Translations under genes and position numbers: made by a program
Assembly: GCA_028698305.1 (NCBI GenBank)
Contig: JAQVDN010000004.1
Span: 1-64,000 of the forward strand
DNA: 64,000 nt
Source: Candidatus Altimarinota bacterium
GTDB lineage: Bacteria > Patescibacteriota > Gracilibacteria > BD1-5 > UBA6164
Direction of reading: 5' to 3'
Notes under the pieces: model-generated
Told to the model about the DNA's origin: nothing
The model's database searches: none
Seen by the model: only the letters and a program-made list of their open reading frames with translations
Shown: piece after piece, positions 43,880 through 53,558 of the stretch
Position numbering within the stretch: position 1 is the stretch's first letter
Layout of the letters: the number at the start of each line of letters is the position of its first letter

Positions 43880-44629
43880 ATGGATAAAACTCAAAATCAT
43901 TGGATTGCATTGTATTTATCGGGACAATATCCTTGATTTTATACTTTGCCTGATAGATTAAATTTCTTTGATGAATTGAAAGACAAAGACCACAACTATA
44001 ATGATGTGATTTTATGACAATTTCAAAATAAATCAGATATTGAGTTTTTTTATTGATTACTAAATTTATTCCAAAAGAAACATTTAGATGAAGATTATAA
44101 TCAATTATTAATTGATTTATGAATTCCTGAGAAAGTTAAATTTAATCCTAAAGATGAGAAAAAGGAAGAAAGTAAAATAGAAAAAAAAGATGATAATTTT
44201 TCTGAAATAATTTATAAAGAAATTTGAAATACTCTTGATGGTGAAATAAAAAAATATTTTTTCAATTGACTAAAAACAAAGGATTATTGAGTTTATTTGA
44301 GAGAAATATTAAATTATTTAAGTATTTATTTAAAAGATTATCATAATAGAATTTGACTAGTTTGAGAAAAAAAAGAATGAGAAGCTGTTGAGGCAATATT
44401 TAAAAATCCAGATTTAAAAATTACTTGAGTAAACTTAACAACAAGTGATTGAGAATCTAAAAAAGAATGACTATATAAGCTTCTATTATGAACTTTTAAA
44501 AATTATAGAAATATACTAGCTCATAATAAATCAGATGATTTAAAAATAACTTTGTGAGAATATTTAGAAACTTTCTTATTTGTAAATCAATTAATAAAAG
44601 AAGTAAAAGAAAAATTTCCATTAAAATAA
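43880..44629 (+). CDS. Ymh-like (TIGR02391) protein
   Basis: A 249-residue protein. The N-terminal ~85 residues (HWIALYLSGQYPGFYTLPDR) are of unknown type, followed by a Lys/Glu-rich linker. A C-terminal ~130-residue domain contains AIFKNPDLKITGVNLTTSDG and KKEGLYKLLLGTFKNYRNILAHN, the pattern of the TIGR02391/Ymh family, often found within restriction or abortive-infection loci and related to nucleotide-binding HEPN-like helical domains. It is monocistronic and ends in a strong shared terminator. It probably belongs to the defence block; activity is unknown. Confidence 0.75.
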
Positions 44630-44660
44630 AGAAGCAGATTATTCAAAATCTGCTTCTTTA
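44627..44660. terminator. shared 14-bp perfect hairpin terminator
   Basis: taaagaagcagatt pairs perfectly with aatctgcttcttta around a six-base loop between convergent genes; the stem overlaps the stop codons of both. Confidence 0.9.
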
Positions 44661-44827
44661 TTTAGTTTATGAACTCATTTATATGGAGTTCAATCATCTT
44701 TTTGACTCATAAATTTTCAATCATCTCACATTTTAATCCAACGGTCAATTACCGGATTATAAACTTGTTTTCTATCTTTGACAGCTCATTTTCTAGCATT
44801 ATCTCAAATAGGGTTATTTTTAGCCAT
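44639..44827 (-). CDS. small conserved basic protein
   Basis: A 62-residue protein: MAKNNPIGDNARKGAVKDRK, then QVYNPVIDRWIKMGDDGKFM and SQKDDGTPYKGVHKLNKEAD. Six UGA codons fall at conserved-looking glycines. I recall short proteins of this pattern as widespread hypotheticals in bacteria, with no known role. It is monocistronic, convergent with the Ymh-like gene and sharing its terminator. Confidence 0.8.
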
Positions 44828-44940
44828 ATTCTAAAGAATTAGCAAAATAAAATAATTGATAAAAGTTTTTATAAAGCTTTAACCTTTATCAACTATTTAT
44901 TATATTTATTTTAAAAGTAAGTCAATCTAAATGTTAACTA

Positions 44941-45008
44941 TTTTAACATTAAATGTTAAAATATTGTCAAAAACTTTTGACAAAGAGTAATAAATCATAT
45001 ACTATAAT
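44941..45008 (+). promoter_or_regulatory. promoter with two palindromic operators before the toxin-antitoxin pair
   Basis: ttttaacattaaatgttaaa (44941-44960, extends one base) is a near-complete palindrome. ttgtcaaaa-ac-ttttgacaa (44964-44983) is a second one that contains the -35 TTGACA (44977-44982), followed by TATACT (44998) or TATAAT (45003-45008). Binding of the antitoxin's HTH domain would block the promoter, as usual for autoregulated toxin-antitoxin operons. Palindromes are seen; binding is inferred. Confidence 0.65.
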
Positions 45009-45034
45009 TACATATTAATACTAACTTTTGTATT

Positions 45035-45718
45035 ATGATAGCAAATATAGAAAACATAAGAAAAGAAAAAAAAATTACTCAGGATGAAGTAGCAAAGTAC
45101 TTATGAATCACTCGTCAAACATTTTCAAAACTAGAAAAATGAACCATAGAACCAACACTTGGACAAGCTGTTAAATTGTCTGAACTTTTATCTATAGATA
45201 TGGATAATCTAATAAAAACAGATACAAAAGTAGAAGCTAAAAAGCCTATTGATTGGGAAAAGTACAAGCAAATAATTACAAACTTTATCAAATATTGATC
45301 AGATGATGATTGAAAAATTACAAAAACAAAATTGGCAAAACTTTGTTATTTACTTGATTTTACTTGGTATTATTATAACCTTGAACCAATTACAGGCTTA
45401 GAATACAAAAAATTTGCTCAATGACCAGTTCCAGATGCATATTTTTCTACTCTTGATGAACTTTTTGAAGAAAGAGAAATAAATGTAAAAATAAAATGAC
45501 CAGCTTATCTTATAGAAAACATAGAAAATCCAAGTCATGATAAATTAAGTGATGATGAATTTGAAATGCTTCAAAATATAGCAAAAAAATGGAAATGAAA
45601 GAGAACCAATGAAATAGTTGACTTTACTCACAAACAACTACCTTGGCTTGTTTCATATGATAAGGAAATTATTCCATACTGACTTATAACACAAGAAGAC
45701 TTAGAAAATGTTTACTAG
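45035..45718 (+). CDS. Panacea-domain antitoxin with XRE HTH
   Basis: A 227-residue protein. The N-terminal HTH (NIENIRKEKKITQDEVAKYL, ITRQTFSKLEKGTIEPTLGQ) is followed from ~75 by a Panacea (SocA-like, DUF4065) domain: KTKLAKLCYLLDFTWYYYN, LEYKKFAQGPVPDAYF and LSDDEFEMLQNIAKKWKGKR. Panacea domains are broad antitoxin modules that neutralise unrelated toxins. The gene overlaps the downstream gene by 11 bases, the classical antitoxin-toxin coupling. Confidence 0.93.
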
Positions 45719-46109
45719 TTGAAAATATGATGTTTTAGTGAGTGAGTATGCTAAAAAACATTTTATGAAAAGTTATATAAAAAAATACAAAACTTGGGAT
45801 GATACATATAAAGAAATATACAATATGTTATCTCATATTGATAGATTTCTTTTAAGTACAAAGGCTGAAAAAATACATATTTGAGATAATTGATATATTG
45901 CAAAATGTGAATTTAAAATTGTTTGAAGTCATGAATCTGCTAAAACTTCTGGTAATAGAATTATAGTTTTTGTTGATGAAGAAAGATTTGAAAGTAGTAT
46001 TTTACTCATATATGCAAAAACTGATGTAGCTTGATCAAATGAGACTGTTTGGTGGGAACAAGAAGTAAAAAATAATCATAAAGAAATATATGACTTATTT
46101 GGATATTAA
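45708..46109 (+). CDS. putative toxin coupled to a Panacea antitoxin
   Basis: A 133-residue protein starting inside the antitoxin gene. It begins SGKYDVLVSEYAKKHFMKSY and contains TWDDTYKEIYNMLSHIDRFL, YIAKCEFKIVGSHESAKTSG and RIIVFVDEERFESSILLIYA. The size, the YDVLVSEYAKKHF start and the beta-rich middle resemble RelE/ParE-like or related small toxins paired with SocA-type antitoxins, but I cannot name the family. The toxin role is inferred from gene order and overlap. Confidence 0.75.
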
Positions 46110-46110
46110 A

Positions 46111-46140
46111 AACCCCTAGAAAATTAATTTTCTAGGGGTT
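46111..46140. terminator. perfect 15-bp palindromic terminator
   Basis: aacccctagaaaatt pairs with aattttctaggggtt without mismatch. It ends the toxin mRNA on + and the DUF1801 mRNA on -, whose TAG stop lies within the stem. Confidence 0.9.
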
Positions 46141-46473
46141 TATTTTATATCTCACTATCTCTCATATCAAATCATAAGGAATTTCTTTATCAAGTGAAAA
46201 TTGTATAGTTCATTTTGATATCTTGTATTGTCATAACCTAGTAGAAAAATGCTCTATGGCTTCTGGTCATGGAAAAATAGAGATATGTTTCTTAAAAGCT
46301 CAAAAATGCACCATATTTTTTCAATTCAGTTTAAATGTAGGAACTCAGTAGTTTATAATCTCTACTAAATCTGGATTTGATTCAATAATAATTTTTCTTA
46401 TTTTTTGAAGGATTATTTGCACATCACTAGGAAAACCTGATATATAATCATCTATAGTTTTTGTATCTTGCAT
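46132..46473 (-). CDS. DUF1801 (YdhG-like) protein
   Basis: A 113-residue protein matching DUF1801: TIDDYISGFPSDVQIILQKI and RKIIIESNPDLVEIINYGVP, then FKLNGKNMVHFGAFKKHISI, FPGPEAIEHFSTRLGQYKIS and KGTIQFSLDKEIPYDLI. Function is unknown; the fold is related to a bacterial iron/fatty-acid-like pocket family. The start at MQDTKT was preferred because the in-frame extension upstream (LICLNPKK...) is translated from a copied terminator segment. Confidence 0.93.
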
Positions 46474-46529
46474 ATTAAAAATATAGTAATAAATATTGTT
46501 TATATTATTGTATTTTTTTGGATTTAAAC

Positions 46530-46550
46530 AAATTAATTTTCTAGGGGTTT
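46530..46550. repeat. copy of the terminator half next door
   Basis: A 21-base sequence identical to 46121-46141 (one arm and loop of the terminator). It lies between the GNAT stop and the DUF1801 start, in the same orientation. Only one arm is present, so it does not form the hairpin by itself. It probably arose by local duplication. Confidence 0.75.
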
Positions 46551-47024
46551 TTATAAATTCTTTTCCATATGAACAGCAATAGTATTTCAAATTACTCTTT
46601 CTTTACCTGATATTTTCTTAAATCAGAATTTAGAATAGTAATCTATTTTATTTATTTCTGATGATAAATATATTAGTTTTATTCATTCTTGTTTTATTTT
46701 TTCTATTGAGTAATTTATTAGTTTACTTCAATATCATTTTTTTCTAAAATCTTTTAATATTCAAATTCTCCATAAAAAATAGCAATCTTCTTTTGGTATT
46801 ATTCAATCTTTTGTTTTAAATCATTTTTTTATTTTCGCTAACTGAATTATTCAAATTATTTTTCAATTTTCTTTGACATAATAAATATTTGATTTTAAAA
46901 AACTTTTATATTGTTCCTCTAATCTTATTTCAAAATTTATTTCAAATTCATCTTTCCACATTTTTTTTATAAACTCAAAGCATTCTTTATATTCAGTTTC
47001 TTTATTTGCTATTTTAATTTCCAT
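46551..47024 (-). CDS. GNAT-family N-acetyltransferase
   Basis: A 157-residue protein of typical size. IKIANKETEYKECFEFIKKM forms strand 1/helix 1, YYVKENGKIIGIIQL is the central strand pair, and WRIGILKDFRKKGYGSKLIN contains the acetyl-CoA pyrophosphate loop (RKKGYG). IKLIYLSSEINKIDYYSKFG followed by FKKISG is the C-terminal part. The acyl acceptor is unknown. It is co-directional with DUF1801, 78 bases apart. Confidence 0.93.
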
Positions 47025-47170
47025 AATATTTTATTGATAATTAAATTTTTCTTATTATACTAAAAAATAATAATTTCTAAATATTAAATTTTTAATATAT
47101 GGATAAATATCTTATATATAATCATAAAAAAATTATAAAATAAAAAATTTTTTAAAATTAATTTCACTAT

Positions 47171-47623
47171 ATGCAAAAATCTAGAGAAATATATAAAAAT
47201 AGAGAAAAAAATACTATGAAAGAAACTAGAAAAGTCGCATTTATATGATTTTACAATGAAAAAAATCAAATACTACTTCAAGAAAGATGATATTATTCAA
47301 AATACGGTGAAGAATGGTCTTTTTTTGGTTGATGAATTGAGTCTTGAGAAACTCCAGAAGAGTGATTTTTGAGAGAAGCAAAAGAAGAACTAGGTTTGGA
47401 TATGAAAAAATTTGATTACAAATATATAGGAGATTTTATTTTTGAGTTTCCAAATAGGATAGTTCATAGAAGTATATTTTTAATAAAAACAGATTTAAAA
47501 GAAACTGATTTTACAGTTTATGAATGAGCTGGAGCTAAGTATTTTGATTTAGATGAAGCAAAAAAATTGAAATTTGCAAATCCAGTTGATAAGACAATTG
47601 AAATAATTAAAAAATATATGTAA
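47171..47623 (+). CDS. Nudix hydrolase
   Basis: A 150-residue protein. The Nudix box starts near residue 51: GGGIESGETPEEGFLREAKE followed by ELGLD, with the catalytic REAKEEL Glu residues intact. The preceding strand KVAFIGFYNEKNQILLQER is typical. It hydrolyses a nucleoside diphosphate linked to another group. The N-terminal 14 residues (MQKSREIYKNREKN) come before the fold and nearly match the N-terminus of the HIT protein at 51312. A second ATG at MKETRK would skip this segment. Confidence 0.95.
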
Positions 47624-47701
47624 ATTTTAATATGATTTTAATATCCTGGACTTTATTTTAAAATGAGTATAGTAAGAGTATTTAGTATATAAAAATCATC
47701 T

Positions 47702-48751
47702 ATGAAAAAAATAATTATTATACTATTGTTTTTTGTTTTATTTTCTTGTTCAAATCTTGATAATTGAAAAGAACCTGTATTTTCAGATAAAAAAGAAAAT
47801 AATAATAACTTTTCTTTTAGTGAATTTAAAACTAGTGATAAAAAATTGGATCAATTAGCATTGGATGCAAATAATTATTATTTAAATAAAGATTATGAAA
47901 ATGCTATAAAATCATATATAAAGTTAGAAGAAAATTGAGTTAATTTAAACTCTAATCAAGTTTTTAATTTATTTAATTCATTTTTATATTCTCAAAAATT
48001 TAAAGAAGCATTAGCTATATTGTATAATATGATGGAAACTTCTTCACAAAAGGAAAAGTTTACTTGATTTAGGATTGAAGAAAATGATTTAAGTCAAAAT
48101 ATAGTAAATCTAAATGAAAGGATTTTTAAACAATGAAATTTAACAGATACAAATCTAGTAGAATATGCAAAATTGATGTACAAAGCATGAGATTATTATT
48201 ATGATTATGATAATCAAAAATATTATTTTGCTATTTTGATACATTATATTTCAGCATATCTTATATTGGAAGATGCTCAAAAAATAAATCCAGAAAATCC
48301 AGATATATATTTTTATAAAGGTAGATTATTGATGGACATAACTTGAGATTTTTATCAAGCAGAGTTGGAACTAAAAAAAGCTATTAGTTTAAAGACTGAT
48401 CATTTTGAATATTATTATAGATTATGAAATGCTTATATGCATCAAGATAAAGTTGTTTTAGCAAAGGAAAATTTTTTAAAAGGGATAGAATTAAATGATA
48501 ATTATGAAAAGTTATATTTAAATCTAGGAAATATGAATTTTTTATTATGAGAAGATCAAGAATGATATGATAATTATAATAAATGATTAAAAGTTTGTCA
48601 TGAGATGTGTGATTCATTTTATTTTAATATATGAAAAGAGTTGTATAATAGTTGAAAATATGAAGAATGAAGAAAAAGTGTTGAAAAAGCATATGAGATA
48701 AATCCTAGTGAGGAAAAATATAAAAGAACATTAGATTCTTTTAAAAAGTAA
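47702..48751 (+). CDS. TPR-repeat lipoprotein
   Basis: A 349-residue protein with signal MKKIIIILLFFVLFSCSN and lipobox Cys at 16. Tetratricopeptide-like helix pairs follow: LDANNYYLNKDYENAIKSYI, INPENPDIYFYKGRLLMDIT, FEYYYRLGNAYMHQDKVVLA, EKLYLNLGNMNFLLGEDQEG, GKELYNSGKYEEGRKSVEKA. These are protein-binding scaffolds; as a lipoprotein it sits on the outer face of the cytoplasmic membrane. It has its own transcript and is followed by a membrane protein 28 bases downstream. Confidence 0.9.
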
Positions 48752-48779
48752 ATTGTTTTTAATAATTTAAAAAATATTT

Positions 48780-49643
48780 ATGGCTATTTCAGTTTGAAAA
48801 AGATGTAGTGAAGAAGTTGTAGAAAAATGTTTAATTCCTTTTGGACAACAAATTTTACTTATAGAATATTTATCATTATTTACATTAATTTGATTAATAA
48901 TATATATTATTTTAATTAAATTTGTATTTAAAGAAAAAATAAAAAAATGTAGGAAAATTAAATTATTTTCTTTAAGTTTATTTTTTTTCTTTTTATCATT
49001 TTTATATACTTTTTTAAATATTATACCAAATAATATTTTACCCAGAAATTGTATAGAACAAACTCAAGAAGTTTGTAGGGATCCAGTAATTTTACATAAA
49101 CCAGTTATATACTTATACCCACAAGAAAAACAAGAAGTAAAAGTAGAGCTAGAAGTTGCTGGAAAATTGATAGCAGATTATCCAAGATATGATGAAAAAA
49201 TAAAAGGTTGGGAAGTTACAGCATATCCTGATAGTATAATAATAGAAGACGAAAAAGAATATAGTTATCTATTTTGGGAAGCACAATTTGAAAACAATGA
49301 TTGGGACTTAAGCAAGTGATTTATAGTAGAGTGAAAATATGCAAGAGAATTTTTACAAGAAAAATTATCTTATATTTGATTAACTCCAAAAGAATACAAT
49401 GAATTTATAGTATATTGGTATCCAAAAATGATGAATAATAAATATAATTTAGTATATTTTGCATGACTTGATTATACATCAAAAGCACCACTCAATATCA
49501 CACCAAAACCAGATTCTATGCTGAGAGTATTTACAGTGATAAAACCACTAGAAGAAAAAATAGATATACAAGAACAAGTTTTAGAAAGATTTGATAGAAA
49601 ATGATTTAGTGTTGTGGAGTGGGGAGGAACTATATTGGAATAA
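48780..49643 (+). CDS. membrane-anchored conserved hypothetical protein
   Basis: A 287-residue protein with two N-terminal membrane helices (LLIEYLSLFTLIGLIIYIIL and IKLFSLSLFFFFLSFLYTFL). An extracellular domain follows with DPVILHKPVIYLYPQEKQEV, GWEVTAYPDSIIIEDEKEY and a C-terminal FDRKGFSVVEWGGTILE. The KPVIYLYP segment is characteristic of a family of unknown function common in CPR and related bacteria. It has four Cys, including an RNCIEQTQEVCRD pair. It ends 1 base before a strong terminator. Confidence 0.8.
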
Positions 49644-49644
49644 T

Positions 49645-49679
49645 AAAAAATAACTAAGAATTTTTCTTAGTTATTTTTT
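49645..49679. terminator. 16-bp bidirectional hairpin terminator
   Basis: aaaaaataactaagaa pairs perfectly with ttcttagttatttttt around a three-base loop, between convergent genes. The minus-strand Tag stop lies in the right arm. Confidence 0.9.
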
Positions 49680-50228
49680 ACATTTAAAACACCCTTGTCC
49701 GTGATCATTTGTCATACCAACTGCTTGCATAAAAGCATAAATTATAGTTGAACCTACGAAGTTCATCCCTCTTTTTTTCAAGTCTTTTGATATAGCATCT
49801 GAAATTGAAGTTTTTGTTTGATAATCACTTAGTTTTTCAAAATTGTTAACTATTTGTTTATTATCTATAAATCTCCATAGATAATCATAAAAACTACCAA
49901 ATTCTTTTTGTATCTCTAAAAATGCTTTTGCATTTTTTGTAACTGAGATTATCTTGAGTTTATTTCTAATTATTCAAGGATTTAGCATAAGTTCTTCTTG
50001 TTTTATCTCATCATATTTTGATATCTTTTCAGCATCAAAGTTATCAAAAGCAAGTTTATAGTTTTCTCTTTTTTTAAGTACTGTTTCCCAAGAAAGTCCA
50101 GCTTGTGCTCACTCCAAAATAAGCATTTCAAAAAGCTTTTTGTCATCTCTCTCTATTTCTCACCACTCATTGTCATGATACTCTACATAAAGCGGATTAT
50201 TTAGATTTAACCAATCACATCTTTTCAT
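49671..50228 (-). CDS. tag: DNA-3-methyladenine glycosylase I (Tag)
   Basis: A 185-residue protein, the normal size for Tag. It starts MKRCDWLNLNNPLYVEYHDN EWG, with the conserved RC.W and YHD.EWG motifs. LFEMLILEGAQAGLSWETVL with KKRENYKLAFDNFD follows, then FVGSTIIYAFMQAVGMTNDH and the C-terminal zinc-binding Cys/His (NDHGQGCFKC). It removes 3-methyladenine from alkylated DNA in base excision repair. A RhuM-Fic gene ends two bases upstream, so the two are co-transcribed. Confidence 0.97.
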
Positions 50229-50230
50229 TT

Positions 50231-51205
50231 TTAGTTTATTAGATTAATAAGTAATTTCACCATTATTTCTTTATCTTTTGGATTTGATTCTGCTATAAGT
50301 AAAGTTATAGCAACTAAAGCTCTATCATTTATTTTTTTATTTCAGTTATTATCAAAAAGTATATGATTTTTAGCAAGAAACAAAATAAATAAAAATGCAC
50401 CACTTCTTTTATTTCAATCAAAAAAAGGATGATCTTTTACTATAAAATATAGTAAATTTGCAGCTTTTTCTTCTACAGAATTATACAAATCTACTCATCA
50501 AAATGTTTGATATATATTTCAAAATATTCATTTTAGAACTTCATTTTCTCTTTGTTTTGCAAATAAATCAGTAGCTTCTTTTTTACTTATTAAATTTTCT
50601 TTTAATTCCATAAGTGATAAAAGAGCTTCATCTGCTTCTAATTTATAATCTAGATTTTTTGTTTTTCAAGACTCTAAAAGATTATTTTCATCATAATTTT
50701 GCAATAATAACCATGTATTTGTATAATTTGTTATTATATCAAGTAATCAAATAGCTTCATCTTGAGATAAATTTCAAGATTTAAGAGTATTTTTGAACAA
50801 GTTTAAAGTATTTTCCAATTCTTTATATCATTTCTCTTCAAGTCTTTTTTGATTAATAGAATATCATTTTATTAGATATTCTTTTAATATATTGTTTGCC
50901 CATATTCTAAATTGAGTTCATTCTATAGATTTAACTCTATATCAAACTGATATAATTACATCAAGATTGTAAAAATATACTGGTTTATCTGAATTTGCAA
51001 TATGCATTTTTTGCATATTGCTTTCTCTTTCTAATTCTTTTTCTTTAAAAATATTATTAATGTGTCTTGAAATAACTGATTGATCTCTTCAGAATAATAA
51101 TTGTATATCTGCTTGAGATAACCAAACTGTATCTTTTTCGAAATTAACTTGAATTTCTGTATTTCAAGTTTTTGCTTTATAAATCTTAATTTCTCCTTTA
51201 TTCAT
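50231..51205 (-). CDS. RhuM / Fic-DOC fusion protein
   Basis: A 324-residue protein. Residues ~15-110 form the RhuM (virulence RhuM-family) domain: VNFEKDTVWLSQADIQLLFG, SVISRHINNIFKEKELERES, YFYNLDVIISVGYRVKSIEG and TQFRIWANNILKEYLIKGYS. The C-terminus is a Fic/DOC domain with the catalytic loop HPFFDGNKRSGAFLFILF (~255-272). RhuM-Fic proteins are widespread and associated with mobile DNA; they may AMPylate or phosphorylate targets. It is intact, including all catalytic residues. It is transcribed with tag. Confidence 0.95.
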
Positions 51206-51311
51206 AATAATATAATTATATACTAAATATATACTTATTATAACTATAAAAATTAAATTACAAATTTAAAAAAATAAATATAATCAATTTATTTAAATAT
51301 AATTTTTATAT

Positions 51312-51713
51312 ATGCAAAAATCTAGAGATATTTGGGAAAATAGGGAAAAAGAACTAGTTTGAAAGGAAGATTGTCCTTTTTGTGATTTAAATTCTCAATG
51401 AGATTGTGTTATTTGGAAGGGGAAGTATTGGTATATCCAGCACAATATGTATCCATATCTTTGACTAAAAGAAAATATAATGGCAATTCCATATTCACAC
51501 AAAACTTTTACTTATGAATTAACAAGTGAAGAATATGCTGAAATGAGTGAAGTACAAAAATTTGTTAAATCATTTTTTTGAGATAGAGAATATTTTTCTT
51601 TTATTCGTGAATCATTATCAAATAGAAGTATAGAACATTTACATTATCATTATTTGCCATGAGTTTTGAGAACAAGTAGAATAGAAAATATACTTAGAGA
51701 ACAAGGGTTTTAA
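51312..51713 (+). CDS. HIT-family hydrolase
   Basis: A 133-residue histidine triad protein. A CPFCDLN zinc-type pair near 20 precedes the fold, followed by KENIMAIPYSHKTFTYELTS. The triad is in SIEHLHYHYLPG near 105-112. HIT enzymes hydrolyse nucleoside phosphoramidates or dinucleoside polyphosphates. Its N-terminal 13 residues, MQKSRDIWENREK, parallel those of the Nudix protein upstream. Confidence 0.93.
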
Positions 51714-51744
51714 AAATTTGCAATATTTATAGAAAGTGATATAC

Positions 51745-51803
51745 TATAATTAGTTTACAATAAATATTTTACTGTAAATTAGTTTACATTAAATAGTTTA
51801 CAT
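51745..51803 (+). promoter_or_regulatory. -10 box and TGTAAA operator repeats
   Basis: A TATAAT (51745-51750) is followed by three copies of tagtttaca spaced ~29 and 15 bases, the middle one part of the dyad tgtaaa-ttag-tttaca (51773-51788). The last copy abuts the start codon. The site is probably bound by the HTH domain of the gene's own product. Confidence 0.6.
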
Positions 51804-52817
51804 ATGATTAATAAGACAAATACATATAAGAAAATCCTAAATCTTTTTTATCAAAATAAGATACTTTGAGCTACTGATATAGCATGAATTTTGTCAGTAA
51901 GTAGAGTTATGGTTCACAAAACACTAAAGATACTTGTAGAAGATAAAAAGATAGAAAAAATATGACTTTGATCTCATGCTAGATATAAAAGTCTAGTTTT
52001 TACTTGAGAAAATAATCTAGATTACAATAATGATAAATTTCTAGTTGATTATAAAACAAAGAAATTTTTGGATGATAATTTTTATAAATTTGATTCAGAT
52101 TGAAAGATTTTGGAGTGATACGATGGCTTTGTAATTTGGGTTAAAGATAGAAAATTTGATCTTGAAAATTCTGTAAATAATTATAAAAAAATAATTAATT
52201 ATGTTGAAAATCTAGAAAATAATTGTTGATTACTTGATGCTAGTGAGATTTTTAATAAAAAATTTGATAAAAATTTTATGCAAAAAGTTTTTTATGCATG
52301 AGAATATAGTTTTATGGAATTTGGTAGAAGTAAACTTGCAGAGATGACTTTTTATGCAAAACAATCACAAAATAGTAAGTTGATAAATCAAAGTATAGAT
52401 GAAATCTTTTATAAATTAGAATGTCTTATTAAAAATGAAAAAATAGATGCAATTGCGATCACTCCTTGGAGTATTGATAGAAAAAATCAACTTTTGTGAA
52501 TATTGAAAGTTAGACTTTGAATTTTTAATTTGCCATTTGTAAATATAGTAAAATATTATGAAAACGGTATAGCAATTCCTCAAAAATCAATTAAATCAAA
52601 AGAGGGAAGAATAAAAAATGCTACAAATACTATATTTGTTGATGATAAAGATATTCATAAATATAAAAATATTCTGCTTATAGATGATTTTGTATGATCA
52701 TGAGCGACACTTAATATAACAGCAAAAAAGATAATTGATACGTGATGAAGGAGTGTGATATGATTTGCATTTGTTTGAAGTATGGATTTAACTTATGAAG
52801 TTATAAATGAGATATAA
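51804..52817 (+). CDS. HTH plus phosphoribosyltransferase protein (ComF-like)
   Basis: A 337-residue protein. The N-terminal ~70 residues are a winged-helix HTH (TYKKILNLFYQNKILGATDI, LSVSRVMVHKTLKILVEDKK). The C-terminal half is a phosphoribosyltransferase: AIAITPWSIDRKNQLLGILK and the PRPP loop NILLIDDFVGSGATLN near 289-303, both as in ComF-like and PyrE-like enzymes. Fusion of a DNA-binding domain with a PRTase is known in PurR/XpR-type regulators sensing PRPP or purines. The operator dyad just upstream supports autoregulation. It could also be a catalytic salvage enzyme. Confidence 0.88.
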
Positions 52818-52846
52818 AAAAGACTAATTTAAAATTAGTCTTTTTT
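52816..52846. terminator. bidirectional hairpin terminator
   Basis: aaaaaagactaa pairs with ttagtctttttt; the minus-strand gene's stop codon lies at its right edge. Confidence 0.85.
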
Positions 52847-53472
52847 TAATTTACCGCTCTACTTTCTCCCATTAAAAAATTTCAATTTGATCTAGTAATA
52901 ATTCATAAAACATAATTTTGAAAATCTGAAATATAATCTTGTATTTCTGGATTTAATTTAATTTTTGGATTTACATTTACATCAATTCCATTTTCCTTTA
53001 ATATACTATCAATTGCTTCTTCCATTGTTTTTCACCTGTATATAAGCATTAATAACTTATATAAAGGAGTTCATTCAGCAGTAGCAGGAACAATATGTTT
53101 TTTATCAAACTTTCTAAAATTTTCTATTCAAAATTGAGCTTCAAATCATATCATTTCTTCAAATATATCTTTTTCTTCATCAGTTTCAAGTAAAGCATAA
53201 AAATTTGAAAATAATAAATCTCAGTAAGAATATTCTTCTATATCTCTATTTATTTTTAAAAGAGTTTCTACTTTTAAAGTAGTTTCTCAATCTATTTTAA
53301 AGCTACCTCATTCAGGTGGATTATCTCAATATACTTGATATGTAATAGCATCTTCTATTAATGATCAAAAATTTTCTGTAAATTTTCTAAATTTTTCTTC
53401 GTCTCCTAATCATGATTTTCCAGCAAGTGAAATACAAGTATCAAATAAATCATTTATAGTTATTGATGACAT
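52846..53472 (-). CDS. hypothetical protein
   Basis: A 208-residue soluble acidic protein, MSSITINDLFDTCISLAGKS to ITRSNGNFLMGESRAVN. Recognisable only as helical with GDEEKFRKFTENFGSLIEDA and LLETDEEKDIFEEMIGFEAQ. No catalytic motif and no membrane segment. It is followed by a terminator shared with the next minus gene, so it is probably monocistronic. Confidence 0.75.
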
Positions 53473-53532
53473 ATATTTATATATTATTATTTAATAGTTT
53501 TATTATAAATTAATTATAATATAAGTCAATAT

Positions 53533-53558
53533 AAAAGACTAATTTTATTTAGTCTTTT
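53533..53558. terminator. hairpin terminator
   Basis: aaaagactaa pairs with ttagtctttt around a six-base loop, between two co-directional minus genes; it overlaps the stop of the upstream membrane protein gene and nearly repeats the stem at 52816. Confidence 0.75.

Noticed and set aside
46345-46590. N-terminally extended version of the DUF1801 protein
   Set aside because: The extra residues are translated from a copied terminator segment and intergenic DNA; the family begins at MQDTKT.
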